From JAEUNJ01 sp052035955 (lineage in GTDB: Bacteria; Pseudomonadota; Gammaproteobacteria; Burkholderiales; Rhodocyclaceae): a stretch of DNA of 64,000 nt. The DNA lies in assembly GCA_052035955.1 (NCBI GenBank), contig JBPOHD010000043.1, positions 8,581 to 72,580 on the forward strand, read 5' to 3'. The number at the start of each line of letters is the position of its first letter. The stretch's first letter is position 1. The notes below the pieces were generated by a model. The model was not told the origin of the DNA. It did not search any database and saw only the letters and a program-made list of their open reading frames with translations. This document shows positions 8,130 through 16,628 of the stretch, piece by piece. Made by a program: the position numbers and the translations under genes.

Positions 8130-11100
8130 GTGAGCAAGGCGGCACCACGCGCCGCTCGCTATAAGTCCCCCCTCCCCGCAAAACCCCCTCCCGCCTTGCC
8201 CTTCCCCGCCGCGCTCCCCGCTGGCGCCGCGCTTCCCAAGCCCGGCCAGCGCCTCGACCTTCCCGCCCTCCCCGGCTCCGCCGACGCCCTCGCCCTGGCC
8301 GAGCTGGCGGCCCGGAAGCTCGCCCCCATGCTGGCCGTGGTCACCGCCAGCCCCCTGGAGGCCCAGCGCCTGGAGGAGGAGATCCGCTGGCTGGCGCCCG
8401 GCCTCCGGGTGCACCTGCTGCCGGACTGGGAGACCCTGCCCTACGACGCCTTCTCGCCCCACCAGGACCTGGTCTCGGAACGCCTGGCGACGCTGCACGC
8501 GGTCTCCCGCGGCGAGTGCGACGTGCTGTTGACGGCGGCCTCCACGGCGCTGATGCGTCTGGCGCCCCGGGCCTACCTGGCGGGCCGCACCTTCTTCGTC
8601 AAGAAGGGCGACCGGCTGAACCTGGAGGGCCTGCGCGCCCAGCTCACGGAGGCCGGCTACCAGCACGTGACCCAGGTGGTGGCGGCGGGCGAATACAGCG
8701 TGCGCGGCGGGCTGGTGGACCTCTTCCCCATGGGCACCGCCCTGCCCTTCCGCATCGAGCTGTTCGACGAGGAGGTGGAGACCCTGCGCACCTTCGACGT
8801 GGACAGCCAGCGCACCCTCTACCCGGTGCCGGAGATCCGCCTGCTGCCGGCCCGGGAGTTCCCCATGGACGAGGCCGGGCGCAACCGCTTCCGCGCCCGC
8901 TTCCGGGAGACCTTCGAGGGCGACGCCTCGCGCATCGCCCTCTACAAGGACGTCTCCAACGGCGTGCCGCCGGCCGGCATCGAATACTTCCTGCCCCTGT
9001 TCTTCGAGGAGACGGCCACCCTGCCGGACTACCTGCCCCCGGGCAGCCTGATCGCCCAGCACGGCGACGTGCCCGGCGCCATCGCCGAGTTCTGGCGCGA
9101 CCTGAAGGGCCGCCACAAGATGCTGGGCGGCGACCGCTCCCGGCCCGTGCTGCCGCCCGGCGACATCTTCCTCGACGACGAAGGCTTCTTCGCCGCCGCC
9201 CGCGCCTTCCCCGGCCTTCGGCTGCGCGCCGGGGCAGGGGCGGAAGCGGCGGCGGCGCCCCTGCCGCCCCTGGCCGTGGACCGCAAGGCGGACGACCCCC
9301 TGGCCGCCCTGCGCGCCTTCCTGGCCGGCTTCCCCGGCCGGGTGCTGCTGCTGGCCGAATCGGCGGGCCGGCGGGAGACCTTGGCCGAATATCTGGGGGA
9401 GCACGGGCTGGCCTGCGCGCCCTGCGCCGACTTCGCCGCCTTCGCCGCCTCGGCGGAACGCCTGCTGCTGGCCACGGCGCCCCTGTCCGGCGGCTTCCTG
9501 CTCGCCGGCGGGGCCGCGGGCGATGCCATCGCCATCGTCACCGAGAACGAGCTCTACGCAGCCACGGCGCGGCCCCGGGGGCGGCGCGGCGAGGGCCGGC
9601 GGGCCAACCTGGAAGGCTGGCTGCGCGACCTCTCGGAACTGAAGATCGGCGACCCGGTGGTGCACGAGTCCCACGGCATCGGCCGCTACCGGGGCCTGGT
9701 GCACATGGACTACGGCGACGGGGACACCGAGTTCCTGCACCTCGAATATGCCGGCGGCGACACCCTCTACGTGCCGGTGGCCCAGCTCCAGGCCATCGGC
9801 CGCTACAGCGGCGCCGACCCGGAGGCGGTGGAACTGCACAAGCTGGGCTCCGGCCAGTGGGAGAAGGCGAAGCGCAAGGCCGCCCAGCAGGTGCGCGACA
9901 CGGCGGCCGAACTGCTCCACCTCTATGCCCAGCGGGCGGCCCGCCAGGGCTACCGCTTCGAGTTCAAGGAACACGACCTGGAGGCCTTCGCCGCCGGCTT
10001 CGGCTTCGAGGAGACGCCGGACCAGCAGGCCGCCATCGCCGCCGTGGTGGCGGACATGCGCTCCGGCAAGCCCATGGACCGGCTGGTCTGCGGCGACGTG
10101 GGCTTCGGCAAGACGGAGGTGGCCCTGCGCGCCGCCTTCGTGGCCGTGGCCGGGGGCAAGCAGGTGGCCGTGCTCTGCCCCACCACCCTGCTCGCCGAGC
10201 AGCACTACCAGACCTTCGCCGACCGCTTCGCGATGATCGCCGACCAGTGGCCGGTGCGGGTGGCGGAGATCTCCCGTTTCCGCAGCGCGAAGGAGCAGGC
10301 GGAAGCCGTGAAGGCCCTGGCCGAGGGCAGGATCGACATCCTGATCGGCACCCACCGGCTGCTGCAGAAGGACGTGCGCTTCGAGCGCCTGGGCCTGATG
10401 ATCATCGACGAGGAGCACCGCTTCGGCGTGCGCCAGAAGGAGGCCCTGAAGTCCCTGCGCGCCGAGGTGGACGTGCTGACCCTGACGGCGACGCCCATCC
10501 CCCGCACCCTGGGCATGTCCCTGGAGGGCCTGCGCGACTTCTCCGTCATCGCCACGCCGCCCCAGAAGCGGCTGGCCATCCGCACCTTCGTCTCCTCCTG
10601 GTCCAAGGGCCTGGTGCGCGAGGCCTGCCTGCGCGAGTTCAAGCGCGGCGGCCAGGTCTATTTCCTGCACAACGAGGTGGAGACCATCGAGAACATGCGC
10701 GAGAAGCTGGCGGCCCTGCTGCCCGAGGCGCGCATCGTCGTCGGCCACGGCCAGCTGCCCGAGCGGGAGCTGGAGCGGGTGATGCGGGAATTCACCCAGC
10801 AGAAGCACAACCTGCTGCTCTGCTCCACCATCATCGAGACGGGCATCGACAACCCCCACGCCAACACCATCGTCATCCACCGGGCGGACCGCTTCGGCCT
10901 GGCCCAGCTGCACCAGCTGCGCGGCCGCGTCGGCCGCTCCCACCACCAGGCCTACGCCTACCTGCTCACCGACGAGCACGCCAAGCCGACGGCCCAGGCC
11001 CAGCGCAGGCTGGAGGCCATCCAGGCCATGGAGGAACTGGGCTCGGGCTTCTTCCTGGCCATGCACGACCTGGAGATCCGCGGCGCCGGCGAGGTGCTGG

Positions 11101-11690
11101 GGGAGAACCAGAGCGGCGAGATCCACGAGGTGGGCTTCGCCCTCTACACCGGCATGCTCAATGCCGCCGTCAGGGCGTTGAAGCAGGGCGAGGCGATCCC
11201 GGACCTGACCCAGCCCCTGTCGGTGACCTCGGAGATCAACCTGCGGGTGCCCGCCCTGCTGCCCGAGGCCTACTGCCCCGACGTGCACGAGCGCCTGACG
11301 CTCTACAAGCGCCTGGCCAACTGCGACGCGGAGGAGGAACTGCGGGCACTGCAGGAGGAACTGGTGGACCGCTTCGGCGAGCTGCCGGAACAGGCCCTGT
11401 CGCTGATCGAGACCCACCGCCTGCGCCTGCTCGGCAAGCCCCTGGGCGTGGCCAAGCTGGACGCCGGGCCGGCGGCGATCCAGCTCCAGCTGCGCCCGGA
11501 CACGCCGGTGGAGCCGGCCCACATCGTGCTGCTGATCCAGTCGGACCGCAGTTTCCGGCTGGCCGGTCCGGACAAGCTCGCCTGGAAGAAGGAAACCGCC
11601 AGCCTCAAGGAGCGGGTGGCGGCGGTGAAGCAGCTTTTCGGCAAGCTCCAGGGGCCGCCGGCGCCCCCGAAGGGCGGCGGGAAGCGCTGA
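8130..11690 (+). CDS. mfd: Transcription-repair coupling factor Mfd
   Basis: A DNA translocase that removes RNA polymerase stalled at lesions and recruits UvrA. The 1186-aa protein has the full plan: a UvrB-like N-terminal module (DWETLPYDAFSPHQD near residue 95), the RNA-polymerase-interaction domain (VVHESHGIGRYRGL near 510), helicase motifs with Walker A GDVGFGKTE near 655 and a DEEH box (IIDEEHRFG), the translocation motif region (GRVGRSHHQAYAYLL), and the C-terminal D7 domain. The GTG start at 8130 follows a weak GCGGA and lies next to the repeat. The first 22 residues are poorly conserved in character; an in-frame TTG at 8196 is an alternative. Confidence in identity is very high, in the start modest. 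Confidence 0.95.
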   Translation: MSKAAPRAARYKSPLPAKPPPALPFPAALPAGAALPKPGQRLDLPALPGSADALALAELAARKLAPMLAVVTASPLEAQRLEEEIRWLAPGLRVHLLPDWETLPYDAFSPHQDLVSERLATLHAVSRGECDVLLTAASTALMRLAPRAYLAGRTFFVKKGDRLNLEGLRAQLTEAGYQHVTQVVAAGEYSVRGGLVDLFPMGTALPFRIELFDEEVETLRTFDVDSQRTLYPVPEIRLLPAREFPMDEAGRNRFRARFRETFEGDASRIALYKDVSNGVPPAGIEYFLPLFFEETATLPDYLPPGSLIAQHGDVPGAIAEFWRDLKGRHKMLGGDRSRPVLPPGDIFLDDEGFFAAARAFPGLRLRAGAGAEAAAAPLPPLAVDRKADDPLAALRAFLAGFPGRVLLLAESAGRRETLAEYLGEHGLACAPCADFAAFAASAERLLLATAPLSGGFLLAGGAAGDAIAIVTENELYAATARPRGRRGEGRRANLEGWLRDLSELKIGDPVVHESHGIGRYRGLVHMDYGDGDTEFLHLEYAGGDTLYVPVAQLQAIGRYSGADPEAVELHKLGSGQWEKAKRKAAQQVRDTAAELLHLYAQRAARQGYRFEFKEHDLEAFAAGFGFEETPDQQAAIAAVVADMRSGKPMDRLVCGDVGFGKTEVALRAAFVAVAGGKQVAVLCPTTLLAEQHYQTFADRFAMIADQWPVRVAEISRFRSAKEQAEAVKALAEGRIDILIGTHRLLQKDVRFERLGLMIIDEEHRFGVRQKEALKSLRAEVDVLTLTATPIPRTLGMSLEGLRDFSVIATPPQKRLAIRTFVSSWSKGLVREACLREFKRGGQVYFLHNEVETIENMREKLAALLPEARIVVGHGQLPERELERVMREFTQQKHNLLLCSTIIETGIDNPHANTIVIHRADRFGLAQLHQLRGRVGRSHHQAYAYLLTDEHAKPTAQAQRRLEAIQAMEELGSGFFLAMHDLEIRGAGEVLGENQSGEIHEVGFALYTGMLNAAVRALKQGEAIPDLTQPLSVTSEINLRVPALLPEAYCPDVHERLTLYKRLANCDAEEELRALQEELVDRFGELPEQALSLIETHRLRLLGKPLGVAKLDAGPAAIQLQLRPDTPVEPAHIVLLIQSDRSFRLAGPDKLAWKKETASLKERVAAVKQLFGKLQGPPAPPKGGGKR

Positions 11691-11710
11691 CTGCCGGCGG
11701 CAGCGCCCCA

Positions 11711-11963
11711 TGTAGGAGCGCCGCACGCGGCGCGATTGGGCGGCCCCGAAACCCATCGCGGCGTGACCGCCGCTCCTACAAAAGCCGAGCCGCGCGCCCC
11801 TCGTAGGAGCGCCGCACGCGGCGCGATGAGGGCGGCTCCGAAAGGCATCGCGGCGTGACCGCCGCTCCTACAAAAACCGAGCCGCACGCCCCTGTAGGAG
11901 CGCCGCATGCGGCGCGAGGAGGGCGGCTCCGAAACCCATCGCGGCGTGACCGCCGCTCCTACA
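11711..11963. repeat. Three tandem copies of a 70-bp hairpin repeat, 91-bp period
   Basis: Copies lie at 11711-11780, 11802-11872 and 11893-11963. Each opens with (T)GTAGGAGCGCCGC and closes with its approximate inverse GTGACCGCCGCTCCTACA, so each transcript copy could fold into one long stem. They are separated by about 20 bp of nearly identical spacer (AAA..CCGAGCCGC.CGCCCC). This resembles REP/BIME-type extragenic palindromes. It lies just downstream of mfd and converges toward the gene at 12027-12332. Together with the flanks it fills the 336 bp between these genes. Confidence 0.9.
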
Positions 11964-12026
11964 AATGCGGATTGGCACGGCTCCCGGGGGAGGCCGTGCC
12001 GAAGGCGGCGACCCGGGGCGGCCGGC

Positions 12027-12332
12027 TCAGCAGGACCGGTGGCGGCGCTGGGGATTCCAGGCGAACAGGCCGCGGGCGAAGCGGTTCAGGCGGGTGATCA
12101 CGGAGGGCCCGTGGGGGGCGCGGACCCGGGCCCGGTCGGCATCCTGGGGGTTCCAGGAGAACAGGGGACGCAGGGCTTCGCCGAGGGCGTCCGCGGCGTC
12201 GAGCAGCGTATGTCCGGCCAGGCTCACCATCAGGCGCAGCCGCGCGCCGAAGATGTCCTCGATCCGGCGCAGTTCAACGGCCCGCAGGTCGCGGGCTTCC
12301 TGCTCGATGGCGGCGATGTCGATCGGTCTCAT
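12027..12332 (-). CDS. Hypothetical small protein, 101 aa
   Basis: Not firmly recognised. The N-terminal half is amphipathic (IEQEARDLRAVELRRIEDIFGARLRLM), resembling small proteobacterial proteins of the RSP_7527 type. Two near-identical motifs follow, LFSWNPQ and LFAWNPQ, about 30 residues apart. A good GAGAGGAAA ribosome site precedes the ATG at 12332, which supports a real gene. It is divergent from the LysR-type regulator gene, the usual arrangement for a regulator and its target. There is no signal peptide or membrane helix. Confidence 0.6.
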   Translation of the reverse strand: MRPIDIAAIEQEARDLRAVELRRIEDIFGARLRLMVSLAGHTLLDAADALGEALRPLFSWNPQDADRARVRAPHGPSVITRLNRFARGLFAWNPQRRHRSC

Positions 12333-12349
12333 GGTGGTTTCCTCTCTCT

Positions 12350-12362
12350 GTTGCAGTGCAAC
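12350..12362. promoter_or_regulatory. Candidate LysR operator (GTTGCA-G-TGCAAC palindrome)
   Basis: A perfect 13-bp palindrome lies in the 120-bp AT-rich gap between the divergent small protein gene and the LysR gene, 17 bp upstream of the former's start codon. LysR-family operators are typically short interrupted palindromes of T-N11-A type in exactly such gaps. No binding data; the assignment rests on position and symmetry. Confidence 0.35.
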
Positions 12363-12452
12363 AACGCACGGTTCGAATGTTATTCCTATCTACGGCAAAT
12401 ACAATCAAGACAAAAGGAAAAACATTTGTGAATTTTCGTCCATAATGGAGCC

Positions 12453-13382
12453 ATGAACCGTGCCGCCCAGATGACCGCCTTCGTCCGCACCGTGGAAACG
12501 GGGAGCTTCTCCGCCGCCGCCCGGGAACTGGGGCTGACCCCGTCGGCCCTGTCCAAGCTCATCACCCGGCTGGAAGACCGGTTGGGAACCCGGCTGCTCC
12601 ACCGCACCACCCGGCGCCTGCAGCTGACCCCCGAAGGGGAGGCCTTCCACGCCCGGGCCAGCCACATCCTGCTCGCCATCGACGAGGCGGAGGCGGAAGT
12701 GGTGCAGGCCGGCGGCAGCCCCCGGGGCCTGCTCCGGGTCCATAGCGGCTCGGCCTTCGGCATGCACCAGCTCACCCCCGCCATCCCGCGCTTCATGGAG
12801 CAGCATCCGGGCGTCGAGCTGGACCTGACCATCAGCGACGAGCCCCTGGGCAAGCTGGAGGAAGGCATAGACCTGGCCATCCGCATCGGGCCGCTGGACG
12901 AATCGTCCCTGGTGGCCCGGCGCATCCGCAACCTGGAGCGGGTGATCTGCGCCTCGCCCGGCTACCTGGAGCACTGGGGCACGCCGCGCACCCCGGACGA
13001 CCTGCTGGAACACAACTGCCTGTGGATCACCAGCCTGCCGGCCCTGCGCCGCTGGCCCTTCGACACCGACGAGGGCATCCGCGTCGTCCCCATCGACGGC
13101 AACGTGGTGGCCAACAACGCGGAAACCGTGCTGCAGCTGGCCATCGCCGGCGTCGGGATCACGCGGCTTACCGACATCATCGTCGGCGGGTCCATCCGGC
13201 GCGGCGAACTGGTGCCCATCCTGACCGACTGGCACCACGTGGAACCGGTGCCGCTCTACGCCACCTATCCGGGCGGCAGGCACCTGTCCCCGAAGATCCG
13301 CGCCATGGTGGATTTCCTGGTTGCCGAATTCGGCGACGAGGGCCGGCCGCGCGCCGGCCGGAAGGCCGCCGCGGCGCGGTAA
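12453..13382 (+). CDS. LysR family transcriptional regulator
   Basis: 309 aa. Residues 1-60 are a winged helix-turn-helix (FVRTVETGSFSAAARELGLTPSALSKLITRLEDRLGTRLLHRTTR). The rest is a periplasmic-binding-protein-like effector domain (RVHSGSAFGMHQLTPAIPRFMEQHPGVELDLTISDE...DLAIRIGPL), most like the CrgA/AaeR-type subgroup. The inducer is unknown. The GGAG before the ATG is only 2 nt away, closer than usual. It is divergent from the 101-aa gene, its probable target, and 44 bp upstream of DAHP synthase, which could be co-transcribed. Confidence 0.9.
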   Translation: MNRAAQMTAFVRTVETGSFSAAARELGLTPSALSKLITRLEDRLGTRLLHRTTRRLQLTPEGEAFHARASHILLAIDEAEAEVVQAGGSPRGLLRVHSGSAFGMHQLTPAIPRFMEQHPGVELDLTISDEPLGKLEEGIDLAIRIGPLDESSLVARRIRNLERVICASPGYLEHWGTPRTPDDLLEHNCLWITSLPALRRWPFDTDEGIRVVPIDGNVVANNAETVLQLAIAGVGITRLTDIIVGGSIRRGELVPILTDWHHVEPVPLYATYPGGRHLSPKIRAMVDFLVAEFGDEGRPRAGRKAAAAR

Positions 13383-13426
13383 AATCCGCCCCTTCCCGCC
13401 TTTTCGCAGCCGACCGCCCCCACCCC

Positions 13427-14497
13427 ATGCAGCAGACCGAAAACCTCAACATCGAGTCCTTCGACGCCATGCCGACGCCGGAGGAGATCCACGCCCGCGT
13501 GCCCCTGTCCGAAGCCGCCGCCCAGACGGTGGTCAACGGCCGGCGCACCCTCGAGAACATCCTCGACCGCCAGGACGGCCGCATCTTCGTCGTCGTCGGC
13601 CCCTGCTCCATCCATGACCCGAAGGCGGGCCTCGACTACGCCCGGCGCCTCAAGGCCCTGGCCGACGAGGTGGCCGACACGGTCTTCCTGGTCATGCGGG
13701 TTTATTTCGAGAAGCCGCGCACCTCGACGGGCTGGAAGGGCTACATCAACGATCCGCGCATGGACGACTCCTTCCACATCGAGGAAGGCATGCAGCGGGC
13801 CCGCGAGTTCCTGCTGGCGGTGAACGAGATCGGCCTGCCGGCGGCCACCGAGGCCCTGGACCCCATCGCCCCCCAGTACCTGGGCGACCTGTTGTCGTGG
13901 ACGGCCATCGGCGCCCGCACATCGGAATCCCAGACCCACCGGGAGATGTCCTCCGGCCTGTCCACCCCGGTCGGCTTCAAGAACGGCACCGACGGCTCGG
14001 TGGATGCCGCCATCAACGCCATCCTCTCCGCCTCCCGGCCCCACAGCTTCCTGGGCATCAGCATGCAGGGCCGCTCGGCCGTCGTGCGCACCCGCGGCAA
14101 CCGCTACGGCCACCTGGTGCTGCGCGGCGGCGGCGACCGGCCCAACTACGACACGGTGAGCGTGGCCATGGCCGAGCAGGCCCTGGGCAAGGCCAAGCTG
14201 CCCCAGAACATCGTCGTGGATTGCTCCCACGCCAACAGCTACAAGAAGCCGGAGCTGCAGCCCCTGGTCATGCACGACTGCGTGAACCAGATCCGCCTGG
14301 GCAACCGCTCCATCGTCGGCCTGATGGTGGAGAGCTTCATCGAGGCCGGCAACCAGCCGATCCCCGACGACCTGTCCCAGCTGCGCTACGGCTGCTCGGT
14401 CACCGACGCCTGCGTCGATTGGGCCACCACCGAATCCATGGTCCGCGAAGCCCGCGAGGCGCTGCGCGGGCCCCTCACCGGTCGCGCCGCCAAGTAA
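13427..14497 (+). CDS. aroG: 3-deoxy-7-phosphoheptulonate (DAHP) synthase, class I
   Basis: Joins phosphoenolpyruvate and erythrose 4-phosphate in the first step of the shikimate pathway. The 356-aa protein has the AroF/G/H signatures: VVVGPCSIHDP, MRVYFEKPRTSTGWKGYINDP, TPVGFKNGTDG, VVDCSHANSYKKP. The metal- and PEP-binding residues are in place and the length is normal. The frame is open upstream, but family comparison and the MQQTENLNIESFD opening fix the ATG at 13427. Which aromatic amino acid inhibits it cannot be read here; aroG is used as the generic symbol. Confidence 0.9.
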   Translation: MQQTENLNIESFDAMPTPEEIHARVPLSEAAAQTVVNGRRTLENILDRQDGRIFVVVGPCSIHDPKAGLDYARRLKALADEVADTVFLVMRVYFEKPRTSTGWKGYINDPRMDDSFHIEEGMQRAREFLLAVNEIGLPAATEALDPIAPQYLGDLLSWTAIGARTSESQTHREMSSGLSTPVGFKNGTDGSVDAAINAILSASRPHSFLGISMQGRSAVVRTRGNRYGHLVLRGGGDRPNYDTVSVAMAEQALGKAKLPQNIVVDCSHANSYKKPELQPLVMHDCVNQIRLGNRSIVGLMVESFIEAGNQPIPDDLSQLRYGCSVTDACVDWATTESMVREAREALRGPLTGRAAK

Positions 14498-14507
14498 AGG
14501 CCCCACC

Positions 14508-15731
14508 ATGCCCCTGATCCAGCCCTTCCGCGGCCTGCGCCCCGTCGCCGGCCGGGCCGGCGACGTCGCCGCGCCGCCCTACGACGTGCTGTCCACCGAG
14601 GAGGCCCGCCAGCGGGCGGCCGGACGCCCCTGGTCCTTCCTGCACATCTCCAAGCCGGAGATCGACCTGCCCGCCGACACCGATCCCTACGCCCCCGGGG
14701 TCTATGCCAAGGCGGTGGAGAACCTCGGGCGCATGCTCGACGCCGGCATCCTGGCCCGGGATCCGGAGGCCCGCTACTACGCCTACCGGCTGACCATGGG
14801 CACACACGTGCAGACGGGCCTGGTGGCCGCCGCCTCGGTGGCCGCCTACGATGCGAACCGCATCCGCCGGCACGAATTCACGCGGCCCGACAAGGAGGAC
14901 GACCGGGTGCGCCAGATCGAGGCCCTGAACGCCCAGACGGGACCGGTGCTGCTGGCCTACCCGGCCTCGCCGGCCGCCGACGCGCTGCTGGCGCGGGCCA
15001 GCGCCGGGGCCCCGGAGGCCGACGTGACGGCCCCCGACGGCATCCGCCACCAGGTCTGGAGCGTCACCGATCCCGGCCTGCTGGACGCCATCACCGGGAC
15101 CTTCGACGCCATGCCGGCCCTCTACCGCGCCGACGGCCACCATCGCCCGGCCGCCGCCTCCCGGGTGGCGGCCGCCCGCCGCAAGCCGGCGGAGGGCAGT
15201 TCCGACTATTTCCTGTCGGTGATCTTCCCCCACCATGAAATGAAGATCCTCGATTACAACCGGGTGGTGAAGGACCTCAACGGGCTGAGCCCAGAGGCGC
15301 TGCTGGCCAGGATAGGCGAGCGTTTCGCGGTCACGGCCGCGGAAGGCCGCGTCAAGCCGGCGGCGCCGCGCGAGTTCGGGATGTACCTGCCCGGGCGCTG
15401 GTACCGGCTGGCCATCGACCCGGCCCGCGTCCCCGCCGACCCGGTGGCCCGCCTGGACGTGAGCCTGCTGTCCGACAACCTGCTCGGCCCGGTGCTGGGC
15501 CTCGCCGACCTGCGCCGCGACAAGAGGATCGACTTCGTCGGCGGCATCCGCGGCCTGGCCGAACTGGAGAAACGGGTCGATTCGGGCGAGATGGCGGTGG
15601 CCTTCGCCCTCCACCCGACGGGCATGGAAGACCTGATGGCGGTGGCCGACGCCGGCCAGGTGATGCCGCCGAAATCCACCTGGTTCGAGCCCAAGCTGGC
15701 CGACGGGCTGGTCTCCCACGTCCTCGATTGA
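14508..15731 (+). CDS. DUF1015 family protein
   Basis: 407 aa with the typical DUF1015 opening IQPFRGLRPV...DVAAPPYDVLSTEEA and the conserved ALYRADGHHRPAAASR segment. The latter supplies a His-rich, possibly catalytic site. The family is related to ParB/serine-kinase-type folds and its reaction has not been assigned here. It starts 10 bp after DAHP synthase and ends 16 bp before the N-acetyltransferase, so the three genes probably form one transcript. No signal peptide; cytoplasmic. Confidence 0.85.
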   Translation: MPLIQPFRGLRPVAGRAGDVAAPPYDVLSTEEARQRAAGRPWSFLHISKPEIDLPADTDPYAPGVYAKAVENLGRMLDAGILARDPEARYYAYRLTMGTHVQTGLVAAASVAAYDANRIRRHEFTRPDKEDDRVRQIEALNAQTGPVLLAYPASPAADALLARASAGAPEADVTAPDGIRHQVWSVTDPGLLDAITGTFDAMPALYRADGHHRPAAASRVAAARRKPAEGSSDYFLSVIFPHHEMKILDYNRVVKDLNGLSPEALLARIGERFAVTAAEGRVKPAAPREFGMYLPGRWYRLAIDPARVPADPVARLDVSLLSDNLLGPVLGLADLRRDKRIDFVGGIRGLAELEKRVDSGEMAVAFALHPTGMEDLMAVADAGQVMPPKSTWFEPKLADGLVSHVLD

Positions 15732-15747
15732 GCGCCGCACGACCGGC

Positions 15748-16524
15748 ATGATCGACCTGCCGGCCTACCTGGCGCGCATCGGCTGCGCCGGCGACCTGCA
15801 GGCGGATGCGCGGGCGCTGGCCGCGCTGCACCTGGCCCATGCGACGAGCATCCCCTTCGAGAACCTGGACGTGCTGGCCGGACGGCCGATCCGCCTGGAA
15901 CCGGAGGCGATCCAGGCCAAGCTGGTGGGCGAACGGCGCGGCGGCTACTGCTTCGAGCAGAACCGGCTGTTCGCCGCCGTCCTGGAGCAACTGGGCTTTC
16001 GCGTCCGCTCCCTGGCCGCCCGGGTCCGCTACCGGGCGCAACGCATCCTGCCCCGCACCCACATGCTGCTCCTGGTCGACACGCCGGAAGGCGAATGGGT
16101 GGCCGACGTGGGCTTCGGCGGCGAGGGCCTGCTGCTTCCGGTGCCCTTCGGGCGGGGCGAGGTCTCGCGCCAGTTCGCCTGGTCCTACCGGGTGGTGGCC
16201 GAAGGCCCGCTCCATGTGATGCAGTCGGGGCGCGGCGGCGCCTGGCAGGACCTCTATGCCTTTGGCCTGGAGCCCCAGGAGGCGGCGGATTTCGAAATGG
16301 CCAACCACTACGTTTCCACCCATCCCGAATCGCGCTTCGTGCACACCCTGACGGTCCAGCTGCCCACGCCGACGGCGCGCTGGACCCTGCGCAACCGGGA
16401 ACTGGTCCAGGACACCGGGGCCCGGGCCGACAGCCGCCTGCTGGCCGACGACGCCGAGGTCCGGGCCGTGCTTGCCGGGCTTTTCCAGCTGCCCTGGCCG
16501 GCGGACCTCCGGCTGCCCGCCTGA
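15748..16524 (+). CDS. nat: Arylamine N-acetyltransferase
   Basis: Transfers acetyl from acetyl-CoA to arylamines or hydrazines through a cysteine intermediate. The 258-aa protein has the catalytic triad Cys68 (RRGGYCFEQN), His105 (LPRTHMLL) and Asp120 (WVADVGFGG), and the IPFENLDVL motif of the family. The length fits bacterial NATs. It is the last gene of the aroG-DUF1015-nat set. The natural substrate is unknown; linkage to aromatic biosynthesis is suggestive only. Confidence 0.92.
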   Translation: MIDLPAYLARIGCAGDLQADARALAALHLAHATSIPFENLDVLAGRPIRLEPEAIQAKLVGERRGGYCFEQNRLFAAVLEQLGFRVRSLAARVRYRAQRILPRTHMLLLVDTPEGEWVADVGFGGEGLLLPVPFGRGEVSRQFAWSYRVVAEGPLHVMQSGRGGAWQDLYAFGLEPQEAADFEMANHYVSTHPESRFVHTLTVQLPTPTARWTLRNRELVQDTGARADSRLLADDAEVRAVLAGLFQLPWPADLRLPA

Positions 16525-16628
16525 GCCGGGGCGCCCGGGCCGCGGAAACCCCGAGGGGCACATTGACAATCGCAGCGCAGCATCCCCACACTGCCCCCCT
16601 CCGACCCACTTCGCCCGGAATCCAGACG

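Noticed and set aside
7792..8181. Possible 129-codon minus-strand gene before mfd
   Set aside because: It follows a dispersed repeat type known to give spurious protein calls and overlaps the mfd start; no ribosome site.
8046..11756. A 1236-codon minus-strand frame over mfd
   Set aside because: Antisense shadow of mfd rich in Gln, His, Gly and Ala; no ribosome site or family features.
11711..11963. CRISPR array
   Set aside because: Repeats are 70-bp palindromes with nearly identical spacers of about 20 bp, and no cas genes are present.
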